From assembly GCA_903929655.1 (NCBI GenBank), contig CAIYVS010000228.1, positions 1-25,849 of the forward strand: a DNA stretch of 25,849 nt, in the 5' to 3' direction. The position numbers were made by a program, and so were the translations under genes. The stretch comes from an uncultured Bacteroidota bacterium. Lineage in GTDB: Bacteria; Bacteroidota; Bacteroidia; Chitinophagales; Chitinophagaceae. Each line of letters starts with the position of its first letter. The stretch's first letter is position 1. The notes under the pieces are model-generated. The model saw only the letters and a list, made by a program, of their open reading frames with translations, ran no database searches and had not been told where the DNA came from. Below are positions 6,425 to 15,160 of the stretch, piece after piece.

Positions 6425-9306
6425 TGCAAACGATACGCCTGATCTTTCTGTTTATCATTTGCTCCTTTAGCGTAAGGGCACAGCAGCCTTTTAGCCGTGA
6501 CTATACGCTGAGTGAATCTGCCACACCAACGAAGGTGAATGCGATAGTGCAGGACGATATAGGGAATATATGGCTGGGGACAGATTGGGGGCTCTATTTT
6601 TTTAACGGGCAGGTATTTACAAAGCTTACAGACACCATTAACAGCAAGGACAATAGCCACAAAGCTGTAACTGCGCTGGCAAGCGCTCATGGCAGGGTAG
6701 TAGTTGGATATGCAAACGGAAAGCTCGCCGAGATAATTAATTATGAAGCAATAGAACTGCATATAAGAAACGCCAAGCCCACATCATCAATCACATCCAT
6801 TAGCCTAGAGGCATCGGGTATTATGTTTGTATGCACTGAGGAGGAGGGCATTTTTTTTGTAATGAATAATATAGGCCTGAACTTAAACAGTAGCAAGGGT
6901 TTGCCGGATAATTTTGTTTATAAAGTATCTGTTTTGTCAGATGAAAGGATATTGCTGGGTTCGGATAATGGAATTGCGGATATTGAATGGCTGCATAATA
7001 AGACCAATATCCAATCATTTACAAGCGCACAAGGTTTGCCGGATAATATAGTGCGTGTCATCAAGTCCATACCTAATACTCCCTGGTACTGGCTTGGCAC
7101 GCAGGAAAAGGGATTGGCTTTGTATAATAAGGACAGTAAAAAAATATGGGTACCTGAAATGAGTGGTACATGGACCTGGGGGCAGGTAAATGATATTGTT
7201 TCTATTTCTGCCCATCATACTATTGTCATTACCGATAACGGTTATTTACTAAATATAGACCTGAAGGACAGCATGCATGCTGTTGTGAAAACAAATTTGT
7301 TCCCTAATAAGAAATTGCAAAAACTATTACTGGATAAGGCTGGAAACCTATGGGCGGCAACAGACCAGGGATTGACGCTTATCAGCTCTGAATACATTTC
7401 TTATTTTGAACTTGATGCCCCATATGCTTTGAGGAAAGTGACAGCTATTGCCTGCGATAAAAATAATACCCTGTGGTTTGCCCAGAATAATGAACTCTAC
7501 AGGATATTACTGAATGCGCCTGATAAAGTACCTGTGCACACTTATACTGCTGAGGCCACGATTACCAGTCTGTACGTGGATAAGGAGAACAGGTTATGGA
7601 TCGGAACTTTTGGAAAAGGATTATGGTACAGGACAGGTGATGGCGCTGTTATAAGAGCAATAGGCCCCGAGGTATTGAAGAATGAAAGTATCCTGAACAT
7701 CAATGGAACAGAAAGTAATTTGTGGCTGGCGGGCTTGAACGGACTGGAGGAATTGTCTTATCCCACCGCATCAGACAAGCAGATAAAGCCTGTTAAGCAT
7801 CACAATAAAAGTTCGGGCATTGGTACCGATTATGTGTACGAATTATATCCCGACCGGGAAGGAAATATCTGGATGGCAACAGACGGTGCCGGGGTATGTA
7901 AATACGATGGTAAGAATTATTATCACTGGGATTTTTTTAATAAGCTGAAGAGCGAGGTGGTCTATACCGTTACCGAAGACAAGTTTGGAGATATATGGTT
8001 GGGCGCTAAAGATCTGTACAGGCTTCATAACTATCAGTGGGAGAATATGAGAGCGGCAGAGATAACAGGTAGCATGGACATTAATATTTCGGCGGTAATC
8101 GGCAATGGCAGCGGGCAAGTGATCTCGGTGTACCAGCGAAGTATGGAAGTGTGGTATCCTAAAAGTCATTCTTTCCGGCATTTTAACAGGAAGCTGGGGC
8201 TGGGCATAGACAGTACGCCACTTGTTTTGAATTGTGTTACCAGCGATACCTCAGGGAACGTGTATGTACCATTTGAAAAAGGCATCATCATTTTCAATAA
8301 GCAGGATTCGCTTTATGATATCCGGCCCTCTGTTGATATTACCAATTCCAGCGTTTATTTAAAAAATGCAACACGCCAGCGACATGTATTTCCTTATGAT
8401 GAAAATGATATCAGCTTTCATTTTAAGGGAATCAATTTTACCAATCCTGATCCGCTTAACTATCGTTATATGCTGAATGGGTATAAAGAAAGATGGATCA
8501 ATACAAATGATGAATCAGTAACATTTCCCCGTTTGCCCCCCGGTGCTTATACATTTATCGTGCAGGCATCGCTTAATAATGATTTCGTAAATGCCAACGA
8601 GGATACCTACACTTTTGTTATCGCCACGCCCTATTGGAGAAAAGCCTGGTTCATTGCTGCGATTGTTATTTTGCTTATCGGGCTAACCTATATTATTATA
8701 CTGCAAAGAGAAAAGAGGCTGAAAAATATGTCGAAACTGCAGGAGGAACGCATGGTGTTTGAGTATGAGCACCTAAAGAGCCAGGTAAACCCGCATTTTC
8801 TTTTTAACAGCCTGAATACGCTGACTAACCTGATAGAGGAAAATAAAGATACCGCTGCAGAATATACCGTTAAACTGGCAGACCTGTACCGGAATATGCT
8901 TGCCTACCGCGATATGGACCTGATTTTCTTATCGGAAGAGTGGGAGATACTGCATGACTATTTTTACATACAAAAATGCCGATTTGGGGATGCCCTGATT
9001 TTGCAGGCAGATATACCTGAAAAGCTTATGCATTCAAAAAAAGTGATTCCATTGGCCCTTCAGCTATTGGTTGAAAATGCAATTAAACATAATATTGTAT
9101 CCAATTCGTACCCATTAATTATTTCAATCAGTGCGGATGATGATGAGATCAGGGTCAGCAACCCTATCAAATCAAAAATGAGTAAGGAAAAAAGTGAGGG
9201 CATCGGGCTGAAGAATATAAGTAACCGGTACAAACTATTAACTAAAAAACGGATTAAATTTGGAGTTGAAGGGAATGAGTTTATTGTAATATTGCCATTG
9301 TTGTAA
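6421..9306 (+). CDS. Propeller-type LytS-like sensor histidine kinase
   Basis: 961 residues. A signal peptide (1-20) is followed by a periplasmic two-component-propeller region of about 640 residues, with repeats such as GNIWLGTDWGLYFF, NRLWIGTFGKGLW and GNIWMATDGAGVCKYDG. A Y_Y_Y immunoglobulin-like domain follows (about 668-732), then one membrane helix (about 743-764) and a short coiled coil. The cytoplasmic kinase has the His_kinase (LytS/YehU) box VNPHFLFNSLNTL with phospho-acceptor H792, an N-box (N886) and a GIGL G-box (927-930). There is no fused receiver, so it works with the LytTR regulator three bases downstream rather than as a one-protein hybrid. The ligand is unknown; such propellers often sense glycans, but the coupled YceI gene hints at a different signal. 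Confidence 0.92.
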   Translation: MMQTIRLIFLFIICSFSVRAQQPFSRDYTLSESATPTKVNAIVQDDIGNIWLGTDWGLYFFNGQVFTKLTDTINSKDNSHKAVTALASAHGRVVVGYANGKLAEIINYEAIELHIRNAKPTSSITSISLEASGIMFVCTEEEGIFFVMNNIGLNLNSSKGLPDNFVYKVSVLSDERILLGSDNGIADIEWLHNKTNIQSFTSAQGLPDNIVRVIKSIPNTPWYWLGTQEKGLALYNKDSKKIWVPEMSGTWTWGQVNDIVSISAHHTIVITDNGYLLNIDLKDSMHAVVKTNLFPNKKLQKLLLDKAGNLWAATDQGLTLISSEYISYFELDAPYALRKVTAIACDKNNTLWFAQNNELYRILLNAPDKVPVHTYTAEATITSLYVDKENRLWIGTFGKGLWYRTGDGAVIRAIGPEVLKNESILNINGTESNLWLAGLNGLEELSYPTASDKQIKPVKHHNKSSGIGTDYVYELYPDREGNIWMATDGAGVCKYDGKNYYHWDFFNKLKSEVVYTVTEDKFGDIWLGAKDLYRLHNYQWENMRAAEITGSMDINISAVIGNGSGQVISVYQRSMEVWYPKSHSFRHFNRKLGLGIDSTPLVLNCVTSDTSGNVYVPFEKGIIIFNKQDSLYDIRPSVDITNSSVYLKNATRQRHVFPYDENDISFHFKGINFTNPDPLNYRYMLNGYKERWINTNDESVTFPRLPPGAYTFIVQASLNNDFVNANEDTYTFVIATPYWRKAWFIAAIVILLIGLTYIIILQREKRLKNMSKLQEERMVFEYEHLKSQVNPHFLFNSLNTLTNLIEENKDTAAEYTVKLADLYRNMLAYRDMDLIFLSEEWEILHDYFYIQKCRFGDALILQADIPEKLMHSKKVIPLALQLLVENAIKHNIVSNSYPLIISISADDDEIRVSNPIKSKMSKEKSEGIGLKNISNRYKLLTKKRIKFGVEGNEFIVILPLL

Positions 9307-9309
9307 ATT

Positions 9310-10068
9310 ATGGACATAGTAATTATAGAAGATGAAAGCCCGGCGGCCACCCGCTTAGCCAAACTGGTAAAAGAAGTGGTGCCTGTAGCAAATATTGTTG
9401 CTACCCTGGAGAGTATTGAAGCTGCAAGAAAATGGTTTTTGCAAAATCCTTTCCCGGACCTGGTATTCCTGGATATTCATTTGGCAGACGGGTCTGCCTT
9501 CGATCTGCTGAAACTGGTGAAGATTGATTGTCCCCTAATATTTACCACTGCCTATGATAAATATGCATTGGAAGCTTTTAAGGCGTCCAGTATAGATTAT
9601 ATCCTGAAGCCTGTAAAGAAAGCAGACCTGGAAGTGGCTATCCAAAAACTAAGGGATATGCAGCACATCTTCCGGCATAATGAGAGCAAGCCGGCAGAAA
9701 AACCTGCCAGCCAGGCGGCTGAGTATAAAAAGCGCTTTATGATCAGGTTTGGTGAGCATATCAAAACCTTATCGGTAGATGAAATTTCTTATTGCTATAG
9801 CGAAAATAAAAACACATTGGCACGCGCCACAGATGGCCGCACGTTCCCTATGGACCAAAACCTGGATACGCTTGAGCAAATGCTGGACCCTAAAGAGTTT
9901 TTCCGCATTAACAGGCAGTTTCTTATAAGCCTGAGAGCCATAGATGAAATGAAAACATATAGTAAGGCAAGGGTCATCATAAAACTGAAACCTACTGTGA
10001 AAGAGTCTCCTGTTGTGAGCTCGGAGCGAGCTGCGGAGTTCAAACAATGGCTTGCCGGGGAAATTTAA
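9310..10068 (+). CDS. LytTR-family response regulator
   Basis: 252 residues. The receiver domain (1-115) has acidic E7/D8/E9, phospho-acceptor D55 in LVFLDIHL, T80 and K100 before P101. After a linker of about 25 residues, a LytTR DNA-binding domain (about 140-250) carries IRFGEHIKTLSVDEISYCYS and FFRINRQFLISL. It starts three bases after the kinase gene and ends before a hairpin terminator, so it closes the yceI-kinase-regulator operon. Its targets cannot be read from the sequence; the neighbouring second yceI and DUF5777 genes are reasonable candidates. Confidence 0.93.
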   Translation: MDIVIIEDESPAATRLAKLVKEVVPVANIVATLESIEAARKWFLQNPFPDLVFLDIHLADGSAFDLLKLVKIDCPLIFTTAYDKYALEAFKASSIDYILKPVKKADLEVAIQKLRDMQHIFRHNESKPAEKPASQAAEYKKRFMIRFGEHIKTLSVDEISYCYSENKNTLARATDGRTFPMDQNLDTLEQMLDPKEFFRINRQFLISLRAIDEMKTYSKARVIIKLKPTVKESPVVSSERAAEFKQWLAGEI

Positions 10069-10090
10069 GTTTTAGCCTTCGATATTACTT

Positions 10091-10115
10091 ATCAGCCGTT
10101 TCGTGCTGATTTTTT
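10091..10115 (+). terminator. Intrinsic terminator after the two-component operon
   Basis: A six-base-pair stem ATCAGC/GCTGAT with an eight-base loop is followed by six T residues. It sits 22 bases after the LytTR regulator stop and separates the operon from the second yceI gene. Confidence 0.6.
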
Positions 10116-10290
10116 CCCATTTTGTCTAAATATGGGGAATTTGGCAAGGGTATTGTTATATTTTTATTACCGGAATCTTGAAAGCAGCTATTTTAATGTA
10201 GCATTGTGATTACAAATAATAGTATGTGTAGTCTCATTTGTTTAGTAGTTTCCGTTAGATTAATTTCAATTTTAACTTGTATATTTTTTT

Positions 10291-10839
10291 ATGAAAAAAG
10301 CAGTTTTTACGGCATTATTAGTAAGTGTGTTCAGCGGTGCATTTGCACAAAAGTATATGACACGCACAGGGAAAATATCATTCTTTTCCTCTACTCCCAT
10401 TGAGCGAATAGAGGCATTTAATGATGAAGTTGCCAGTATTTTTGATGGCAAAAGCGGCGATATCATATTCCAGGTGCCAATAAAAAGTTTCAAGTTTGAG
10501 AAACAGATTATGCAGGAACATTTTAATGAAGACTATATGGAAAGTGATAAGTTCCCCAAGTCTGATTTTAAAGGTAAGATTGCCAATGTAAATGAGATCA
10601 ATTTGTCGAAAGATGGTGTATATAATACTAATGCAGTAGGGAAACTTACCATGCATGGTGTAACGCACGATGTAACTATACCCGGCACCATAACTGTAAA
10701 AGGTACAGAGGTAACCATGAGCTCAAAATTCAAGGTGAAAACCAAAGATTACGATATTAAAATACCTGCTCTTGTAGATGGGAAAATAGCAAAGGAGATA
10801 GAAGTTACTGTAAATAGCGTGGTAAACCCCATGCATTAA
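10291..10839 (+). CDS. YceI-family periplasmic lipocalin-like protein (copy 2)
   Basis: 182 residues with a signal peptide ending at FAQ (about 20) and a full YceI domain: TGKISFFSSTPIERIEAFND, MQEHFNEDYMESDKFPKSDF, GKLTMHGVTHDV and YDIKIPALVDGKIAKEI. It keeps the family's GKL(T)MHGVTH motif better than copy 1. The family binds polyisoprenoid or similar lipids in the periplasm. It is separated from the two-component operon by a terminator and a 200-base gap, so it probably has its own promoter; TATATTTT lies three bases before the start codon but is an imperfect match. The next gene encodes a DUF5777 barrel, a frequent neighbour of YceI in this phylum. Confidence 0.9.
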   Translation: MKKAVFTALLVSVFSGAFAQKYMTRTGKISFFSSTPIERIEAFNDEVASIFDGKSGDIIFQVPIKSFKFEKQIMQEHFNEDYMESDKFPKSDFKGKIANVNEINLSKDGVYNTNAVGKLTMHGVTHDVTIPGTITVKGTEVTMSSKFKVKTKDYDIKIPALVDGKIAKEIEVTVNSVVNPMH

Positions 10840-11001
10840 AGTAAGTTTTAAGCGCCCTTACCCTGTTTGTTCGCCTTATCCCCCTACGGGTAGAAAACTA
10901 TTTTGCTATATTGCATTTCCTTTGCAGGGCTAAACAAACGCCATATTGTAGTCAAATTTGAATACAGGTTTGTACTACGCAGAGGTATAATAGTTCCGGG
11001 A

Positions 11002-11982
11002 ATGAATTTAAGGCTTCGTATATTTATTGCTATTGTTGTTTCATTATCACACATTACAGAAGGCCATGCACAGGTAAAACAAAAGCATGCCGCCAAAACC
11101 GTAGTGAGCGATACTGCAGATGATACGGAGGATGAAAAGACCAATGTGGAACTGCAAAGTCTGGTAGATGCACAATACAAAAATTCCGGTTCAGGAAAAA
11201 GGTTTGCAGAAGGCGTTTTTAAATCTACACGTATCATTAACGGGCAGAGTATAGAGAATGTTCCCGGAGGGGTGCTGGAATTCCGGATCTCGCATCGTTT
11301 TGGAGAACTGCAGCAAGGTGCGAAAACTTCTTTTGGTTTTGATAATGCAACCACCAGGCTGGGTTTAAATTATGGTTTGACAAACTGGCTGATGATAGGT
11401 GCGGGCAGAAGCACTTACCAGAAAGAATATGATGGCTTTGTAAAAATAAAATTACTCAGACAAACCTGGAATGACGGGATGCCCATATCTGTAAGTTTTG
11501 TTTCAGCCCCATCCATCCAGGCTTTACCTTCTGAATTGCTGGCACCAAAAGGAACTACTTATAATTCCAGGGACCGGCTTTATTTCACCAATCAATTATT
11601 GCTGGCGCGCAAGTTTAGCCCCAGGCTGTCATTGCAGTTAATGCCTACCTATATCCATTATAATATTGTCGCCACATCTTCCGAACCCAATAATGAAATT
11701 GCCATGGGGGCAGGCGGGCGCTTTAAATTATCTAAAAGAATTGCTCTTACTGCTGAATATTATTACAGGCTGCCGTCTTATAGTTTGAATGGTTATAGCA
11801 ATAGCCTGTCTGTAGGTATAGATATTGAAACGGGTGGGCATGTTTTTCAATTATTCCTCACCAATTCGGCAGACATTTCAGAACGCACTTTTATTGAAGA
11901 AACAACCGGCAACTGGGCAAAAGGCGGTATTCACTTTGGCTTCAATCTTTCGAGGGTGTTTTATGTTGTGAAACACCGCTAG
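11002..11982 (+). CDS. DUF5777-family outer-membrane beta-barrel protein
   Basis: 326 residues from the ATG at 11002, whose signal peptide (RIFIAIVVSLSHITEGHAQ) decides the start; the frame upstream of it lacks a usable start. The mature part shows GVLEFRISHRFGEL, LGLNYGLTNWLMIGAGRS, YDGFVKIKLLRQTW and SVGIDIETGGHVFQLFLTNS, all typical of DUF5777. Alternating hydrophobic strands and the C-terminal barrel signature (FGFNLSRVFYV) indicate an outer-membrane barrel. Function is unknown; the family often neighbours YceI and c-type cytochrome genes. The stop is five bases from the stop of the convergent DUF7009-like gene. Confidence 0.85.
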   Translation: MNLRLRIFIAIVVSLSHITEGHAQVKQKHAAKTVVSDTADDTEDEKTNVELQSLVDAQYKNSGSGKRFAEGVFKSTRIINGQSIENVPGGVLEFRISHRFGELQQGAKTSFGFDNATTRLGLNYGLTNWLMIGAGRSTYQKEYDGFVKIKLLRQTWNDGMPISVSFVSAPSIQALPSELLAPKGTTYNSRDRLYFTNQLLLARKFSPRLSLQLMPTYIHYNIVATSSEPNNEIAMGAGGRFKLSKRIALTAEYYYRLPSYSLNGYSNSLSVGIDIETGGHVFQLFLTNSADISERTFIEETTGNWAKGGIHFGFNLSRVFYVVKHR

Positions 11983-11987
11983 TATCC

Positions 11988-12362
11988 TTATTCACATTTA
12001 TCCAAAGGATTATCAAAATTATCAGACTGGTCTTCTGCCAATTCTGAATCTATGCATTTGAAATCTTTTTCAACCAGGATGAATAATTCTTTGCCTTCGG
12101 GCAAAGAAAGTTTATTGCTATAACCTACTTCATTGCTGTCTTGCCATTTTTCTGCAAAAACTTTGGGCATGTACACCATCATTTTATTGCCGGTATAGTC
12201 TGCAGAAAGTTCCTGTAGGGAATCTGATCTTTGCAATGCATAAATAAAAGTATTATTGCCGAATGCTGTTTTTTCTTCCAGGTAAGCTTCTTGTGCAAAA
12301 CGATCCAGGTCGGAGCGTGTGAGGCGTAAGCGTATGGAATTACCTTTAATTCTAATTTTCAT
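11988..12362 (-). CDS. DUF7009-like small cytoplasmic protein next to fdhD
   Basis: 124 residues without signal peptide or membrane helix. The start MKIRIKGNSIRLRLTRSDLD and the following beta-rich sequence match the short conserved proteins that I recall as DUF7009 and that are found beside fdhD in Bacteroidota. The C-terminus is acidic and ends LDKCE. It lies 39 bases after fdhD on the same strand and may be co-transcribed with it, so a link with molybdenum-enzyme maturation is possible, but no reaction is known to me. The DUF number is from memory and should be confirmed. Confidence 0.6.
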   Translation of the reverse strand: MKIRIKGNSIRLRLTRSDLDRFAQEAYLEEKTAFGNNTFIYALQRSDSLQELSADYTGNKMMVYMPKVFAEKWQDSNEVGYSNKLSLPEGKELFILVEKDFKCIDSELAEDQSDNFDNPLDKCE

Positions 12363-12401
12363 CTGAATGCAATTTAATAAGTCCTAATCATCAAAATCAA
12401 C

Positions 12402-13238
12402 TTAATCAATTCTTATTCTTTGTGCGCCTGTATAAATATTGCATCGCTCACCGCGTAAAAAACCTATAAGGCTCATATCAGACTCATCAGCCATTTCCAC
12501 TGCAAGACTTGACGGTGCGCCAACTGCTGCAATGATCTTGATGCCTGCCATAGCAGCTTTTTGTATGAGCTCGAAACTGGCCCTGCCGCTGAGTAATAAA
12601 ATATGATTGTCCAATGGTATCATGCCCGCTTGTAATGATGCGCCAATTAGTTTGTCGAGTGCATTATGCCTGCCTACATCTTCTCTTAATAAAAGCAATT
12701 TTCCTTCCAGGTCGAATAAAGCGGAAGCATGTAAGCCGCCAGTGTGTTCAAAAACATCCTGTTTGTCACGAAGCAGGGCAGGGAGTTTATAAATAAGTTC
12801 AACAGGTATCTGAATGCTGTCTTTTGTTGGAAGGATATTGCAAACCGTTTTTACAGAATCAATCGAAGCCTTGCCGCAAACGCCACAACTGGAACTAGTA
12901 TAAAAATTACGCTCCAGGCGATCCATATCCACCTTTACATTAGGTTCAAGTTCTACACGGATGATGTTTTCGGTTCTTGGGTTATAAGGTTTGGCAGAAG
13001 TGATCTCTTTTGCAGACGTGATAATGCCTTCTGTGTAAAGAAAACCAATTGCCAGTTCCGCATCATTGCCCGGTGTGCGCATGGTAACCGATATGCTTTT
13101 TTGCTGCCGGGCATTCATGGGGCCATAAGCAAGGCGAATTTCCAATGGTTCTTCTGCTGCCAATGAATCATCAGCATCGGTAGATTGATTAGCGCTTACT
13201 TTTTTAACTGACAAATGTGTTATGGAAGGATTGGGCAT
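12402..13238 (-). CDS. fdhD: Formate dehydrogenase accessory sulfurtransferase FdhD
   Basis: 278 residues. FdhD moves sulfur from the cysteine desulfurase IscS to the bis-MGD molybdenum cofactor of formate dehydrogenase. The catalytic C118-G-V-C121 lies in TSSSCGVCGKASID, and LREDVGRHNALDKLIG and LSGRASFELIQKAAMAGI are family hallmarks. Length is normal. No molybdo-enzyme gene is in the window, so the client is elsewhere. A TAnnTTTG element lies four bases before the ATG, in the 16-base gap after the GNAT gene, so the gene may have its own almost leaderless transcript. Confidence 0.95.
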   Translation of the reverse strand: MPNPSITHLSVKKVSANQSTDADDSLAAEEPLEIRLAYGPMNARQQKSISVTMRTPGNDAELAIGFLYTEGIITSAKEITSAKPYNPRTENIIRVELEPNVKVDMDRLERNFYTSSSCGVCGKASIDSVKTVCNILPTKDSIQIPVELIYKLPALLRDKQDVFEHTGGLHASALFDLEGKLLLLREDVGRHNALDKLIGASLQAGMIPLDNHILLLSGRASFELIQKAAMAGIKIIAAVGAPSSLAVEMADESDMSLIGFLRGERCNIYTGAQRIRID

Positions 13239-13242
13239 GTAT

Positions 13243-13250
13243 CAAAATTA
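13243..13250 (-). promoter_or_regulatory. Bacteroidota -7 promoter element (TAATTTTG) before fdhD
   Basis: Minus-strand TAATTTTG matches TAnnTTTG exactly and ends four bases before the fdhD ATG. It would give a leaderless or nearly leaderless fdhD transcript separate from the GNAT gene. Confidence 0.35.
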
Positions 13251-13254
13251 CGAA

Positions 13255-13791
13255 TTATTCTGTTGGGGCTTCGAGGTCTAGTTTTTGCTGGGTCATCCCA
13301 TCATCTTCCAGCCATTTCTCATATACTATTCTTGTAGCGCAGTAGCCTTCGGTTTCCAGCAGTTTTTGCATTCGGGTATTGCTGCTTAGCGTAAAGCGCA
13401 TGATCCTTCTTACGCCTTTGGCTATATAAGCAGCTTCCAGTGCTGCATTTAGCTTTTTGTAAATACCCATTTTGCGATAGGCCGGGTAGATATAGCCATC
13501 AGAAACATAAAGCTCAGGGCCTCTATAAACTTCTATCCGACTGTCGTCCTGTTCTTCCAGATAGCCAAAAATAAAACCTGCCGGTTCATCATTTATATAT
13601 GCTGCAAGGAAGGTACCCTCATTTTCTTCCTGGCAGGATATTACATGCCGCATATAGCTTTCGCGAATGTTGTCCCAATGCTCTGTTTTATTGAATAGTT
13701 CGCGTTCAGAATCGTGCAGGCCACGCATCATTTTCTCTGCCAGTTCGTAATTTTCTCTGACGAGTATGGATCTGATTGTTGTTTCGGGCAT
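13255..13791 (-). CDS. GNAT-family N-acetyltransferase
   Basis: 178 residues with a single GNAT fold. The acetyl-CoA binding motif A is YIYPAYRKMGIYKKLNAALE (about 117-136), preceded by the beta strand GPELYVSDG; the hydrophobic strand FLAAYINDEPAGFIFGYLEE is the usual central part. The substrate cannot be predicted. It lies between proline dehydrogenase (43-base gap) and fdhD (16-base gap) on the same strand, without an obvious functional link. Confidence 0.85.
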   Translation of the reverse strand: MPETTIRSILVRENYELAEKMMRGLHDSERELFNKTEHWDNIRESYMRHVISCQEENEGTFLAAYINDEPAGFIFGYLEEQDDSRIEVYRGPELYVSDGYIYPAYRKMGIYKKLNAALEAAYIAKGVRRIMRFTLSSNTRMQKLLETEGYCATRIVYEKWLEDDGMTQQKLDLEAPTE

Positions 13792-13834
13792 TGTTCTATA
13801 TTTTACATTTACCCTCAGCGTCTTTAGCCACTGT

Positions 13835-15004
13835 TCAGGCTAATTTTCTTCTTTGCAATTCTTTACTTATCAAAGAAAGCTCACGTCCGGTTTGTCCTGC
13901 CACAGATGTGTTTTCTTCTGCGCGTCTCATTAAATAAGGTAAAACATCTTTTACCGGCCCATAGGGGAGGTATTTCGCAACATGATAACCGGAATCGGCG
14001 AGGTTGAAAGAAATATTATCGCTCATTCCGAATAATTGAGAAAAATAGACCCTGTTTGTATTGGGCGCTATTTTGTGGGCATCCATAAATTTTACGGCAT
14101 CCATGCAGCTTTTTTCGTTGTGGGTACCTATAAACAGGGATAATTTATCGAGATTTTCGAGGCAATAAATTACTGCGGCGTCATAGTCCCGGTCGGTGCT
14201 GGCTTTGTCAGGCTGAATCGGGTCAGGATATCCCATTTTAGCTGCACGGGCGCGTTCCTTTTCCATATAAGCTCCTCTCACCAGTTTGGCGCCCAGTATA
14301 TAGCCCTTTTGTGCCGCAATGCTTGTGCAATCTTTTATATATGGCAAAGTGCCATGGCTGTAAAACTGGAAGGTATTGAAAATTAAAGCCTCTTTTGTAT
14401 TGTATTTTTCCATCATTGCCTCGGTAAGCTGGTTTACAGGCTCCTGTATCCAGGTTTCTTCAGCATCAATCAGCACCATTACATTGTTTTTGAAGGCGGC
14501 AGAACATATGTCGTTAATTCGATTGTGTACTCTTTGCCATTCTGCGTTTTCATCAGTGCTGAGCGTTTGGCCGCTATGTATCTTTTCCAGCAATGCAAAA
14601 CGCGAAAAACCAGTTACTTTCAGACTTATAAAAGGAATATGCTTTTGGGTTGACGCATATTGAATAGCTTTAATAAATTCAGGAACGGCCTTATCAAAGT
14701 CATGCTCACTTTCTTTGCCTTCCACCCCATAATCCAGAATTACACCAACATGATACTTGCCCAGGATATCGGCGGTATGAGCCGCTTCTTCCATAGTTTC
14801 GCCTCCGCAAAACTGGTTGAAAATTGTTTTTTTTATTAGCCCTTTTATTGGTAAATGCAGTGCTATAGCGCATTTGGTAGCTATCATGCCCATTTTTGTA
14901 ATGCCGGGTGAAGCCATTGAAGAGAAGAGGAATCGTGCCTGTTTGAGGTCTTTATTGCTGCGGTAATCAAAAGCAATCTTCGTATTATCAAATTCCGGGA
15001 GCAT
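13835..15004 (-). CDS. Proline dehydrogenase
   Basis: 389 residues. FAD-dependent oxidation of proline to pyrroline-5-carboxylate, the first step of proline degradation. Hallmarks: GAKLVRGAYMEKERARAAKM, TDRDYDAAV, GTHNEKSC, and the C-terminal YFSQLFGMSDNISF and KYLPYGPVKDVLPYLMRRAE with the substrate-contacting double arginine. It is the monofunctional single-domain type; no P5C dehydrogenase is in the window. The ATG at 15004 is chosen over a GTG at 15064 because an exact TAnnTTTG promoter element lies between them (15022-15029) and the family homology begins with LPEFDNTKIAFDYRSNKDLK. Confidence 0.93.
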   Translation of the reverse strand: MLPEFDNTKIAFDYRSNKDLKQARFLFSSMASPGITKMGMIATKCAIALHLPIKGLIKKTIFNQFCGGETMEEAAHTADILGKYHVGVILDYGVEGKESEHDFDKAVPEFIKAIQYASTQKHIPFISLKVTGFSRFALLEKIHSGQTLSTDENAEWQRVHNRINDICSAAFKNNVMVLIDAEETWIQEPVNQLTEAMMEKYNTKEALIFNTFQFYSHGTLPYIKDCTSIAAQKGYILGAKLVRGAYMEKERARAAKMGYPDPIQPDKASTDRDYDAAVIYCLENLDKLSLFIGTHNEKSCMDAVKFMDAHKIAPNTNRVYFSQLFGMSDNISFNLADSGYHVAKYLPYGPVKDVLPYLMRRAEENTSVAGQTGRELSLISKELQRRKLA

Positions 15005-15021
15005 AACAATATTTGAGACTG

Positions 15022-15029
15022 CAAATGTA
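15022..15029 (-). promoter_or_regulatory. Bacteroidota -7 promoter element (TACATTTG) of the proline dehydrogenase gene
   Basis: Minus-strand TACATTTGC matches TAnnTTTG exactly and ends 17 bases before the ATG at 15004. It rules against the longer GTG start at 15064, which lies upstream of this element. Confidence 0.5.
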
Positions 15030-15092
15030 ATAGGCAAAAGCGAGGGATAAAAGTCCCGTTCCACTTATATTTTACGCGTGTTTAGCAATTTT

Positions 15093-15125
15093 TTTGGCAA
15101 ATTAGAGATAGAATTGTTACCTTTA
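15093..15125 (+). promoter_or_regulatory. Promoter of the T9SS-secreted protein gene
   Basis: TTTG at 15093-15096, a 21-base spacer and TACCTTTA at 15118-15125 (seven of eight matches to TAnnTTTG when the final G is allowed to vary). It lies 35 bases before the ATG and is the best two-part Bacteroidota promoter in the window. Confidence 0.5.
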
Positions 15126-15160
15126 CATTAAACCATATTCTATTTTTAAAAACAAATAAG

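Noticed and set aside
10206..10403. 65-codon plus-strand frame before the second yceI gene
   Set aside because: It overlaps the signal peptide of a clear YceI gene in another frame and has low-complexity hydrophobic composition without family similarity.
10903..11001. N-terminal extension of the DUF5777 gene from a TTG at 10903
   Set aside because: The ATG at 11002 is followed directly by a proper signal peptide; the extension would bury it behind 33 residues.
11955..11977. Hairpin GGTGTTT/AAACACC at the end of the DUF5777 gene, as a bidirectional terminator
   Set aside because: The stem lies within the coding region and is not followed by a T run on either side, so it does not meet the usual criteria.
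15005..15064. Longer proline dehydrogenase start (GTG at 15064)
   Set aside because: A TAnnTTTG promoter element lies between it and the ATG at 15004, and family homology begins after the ATG.
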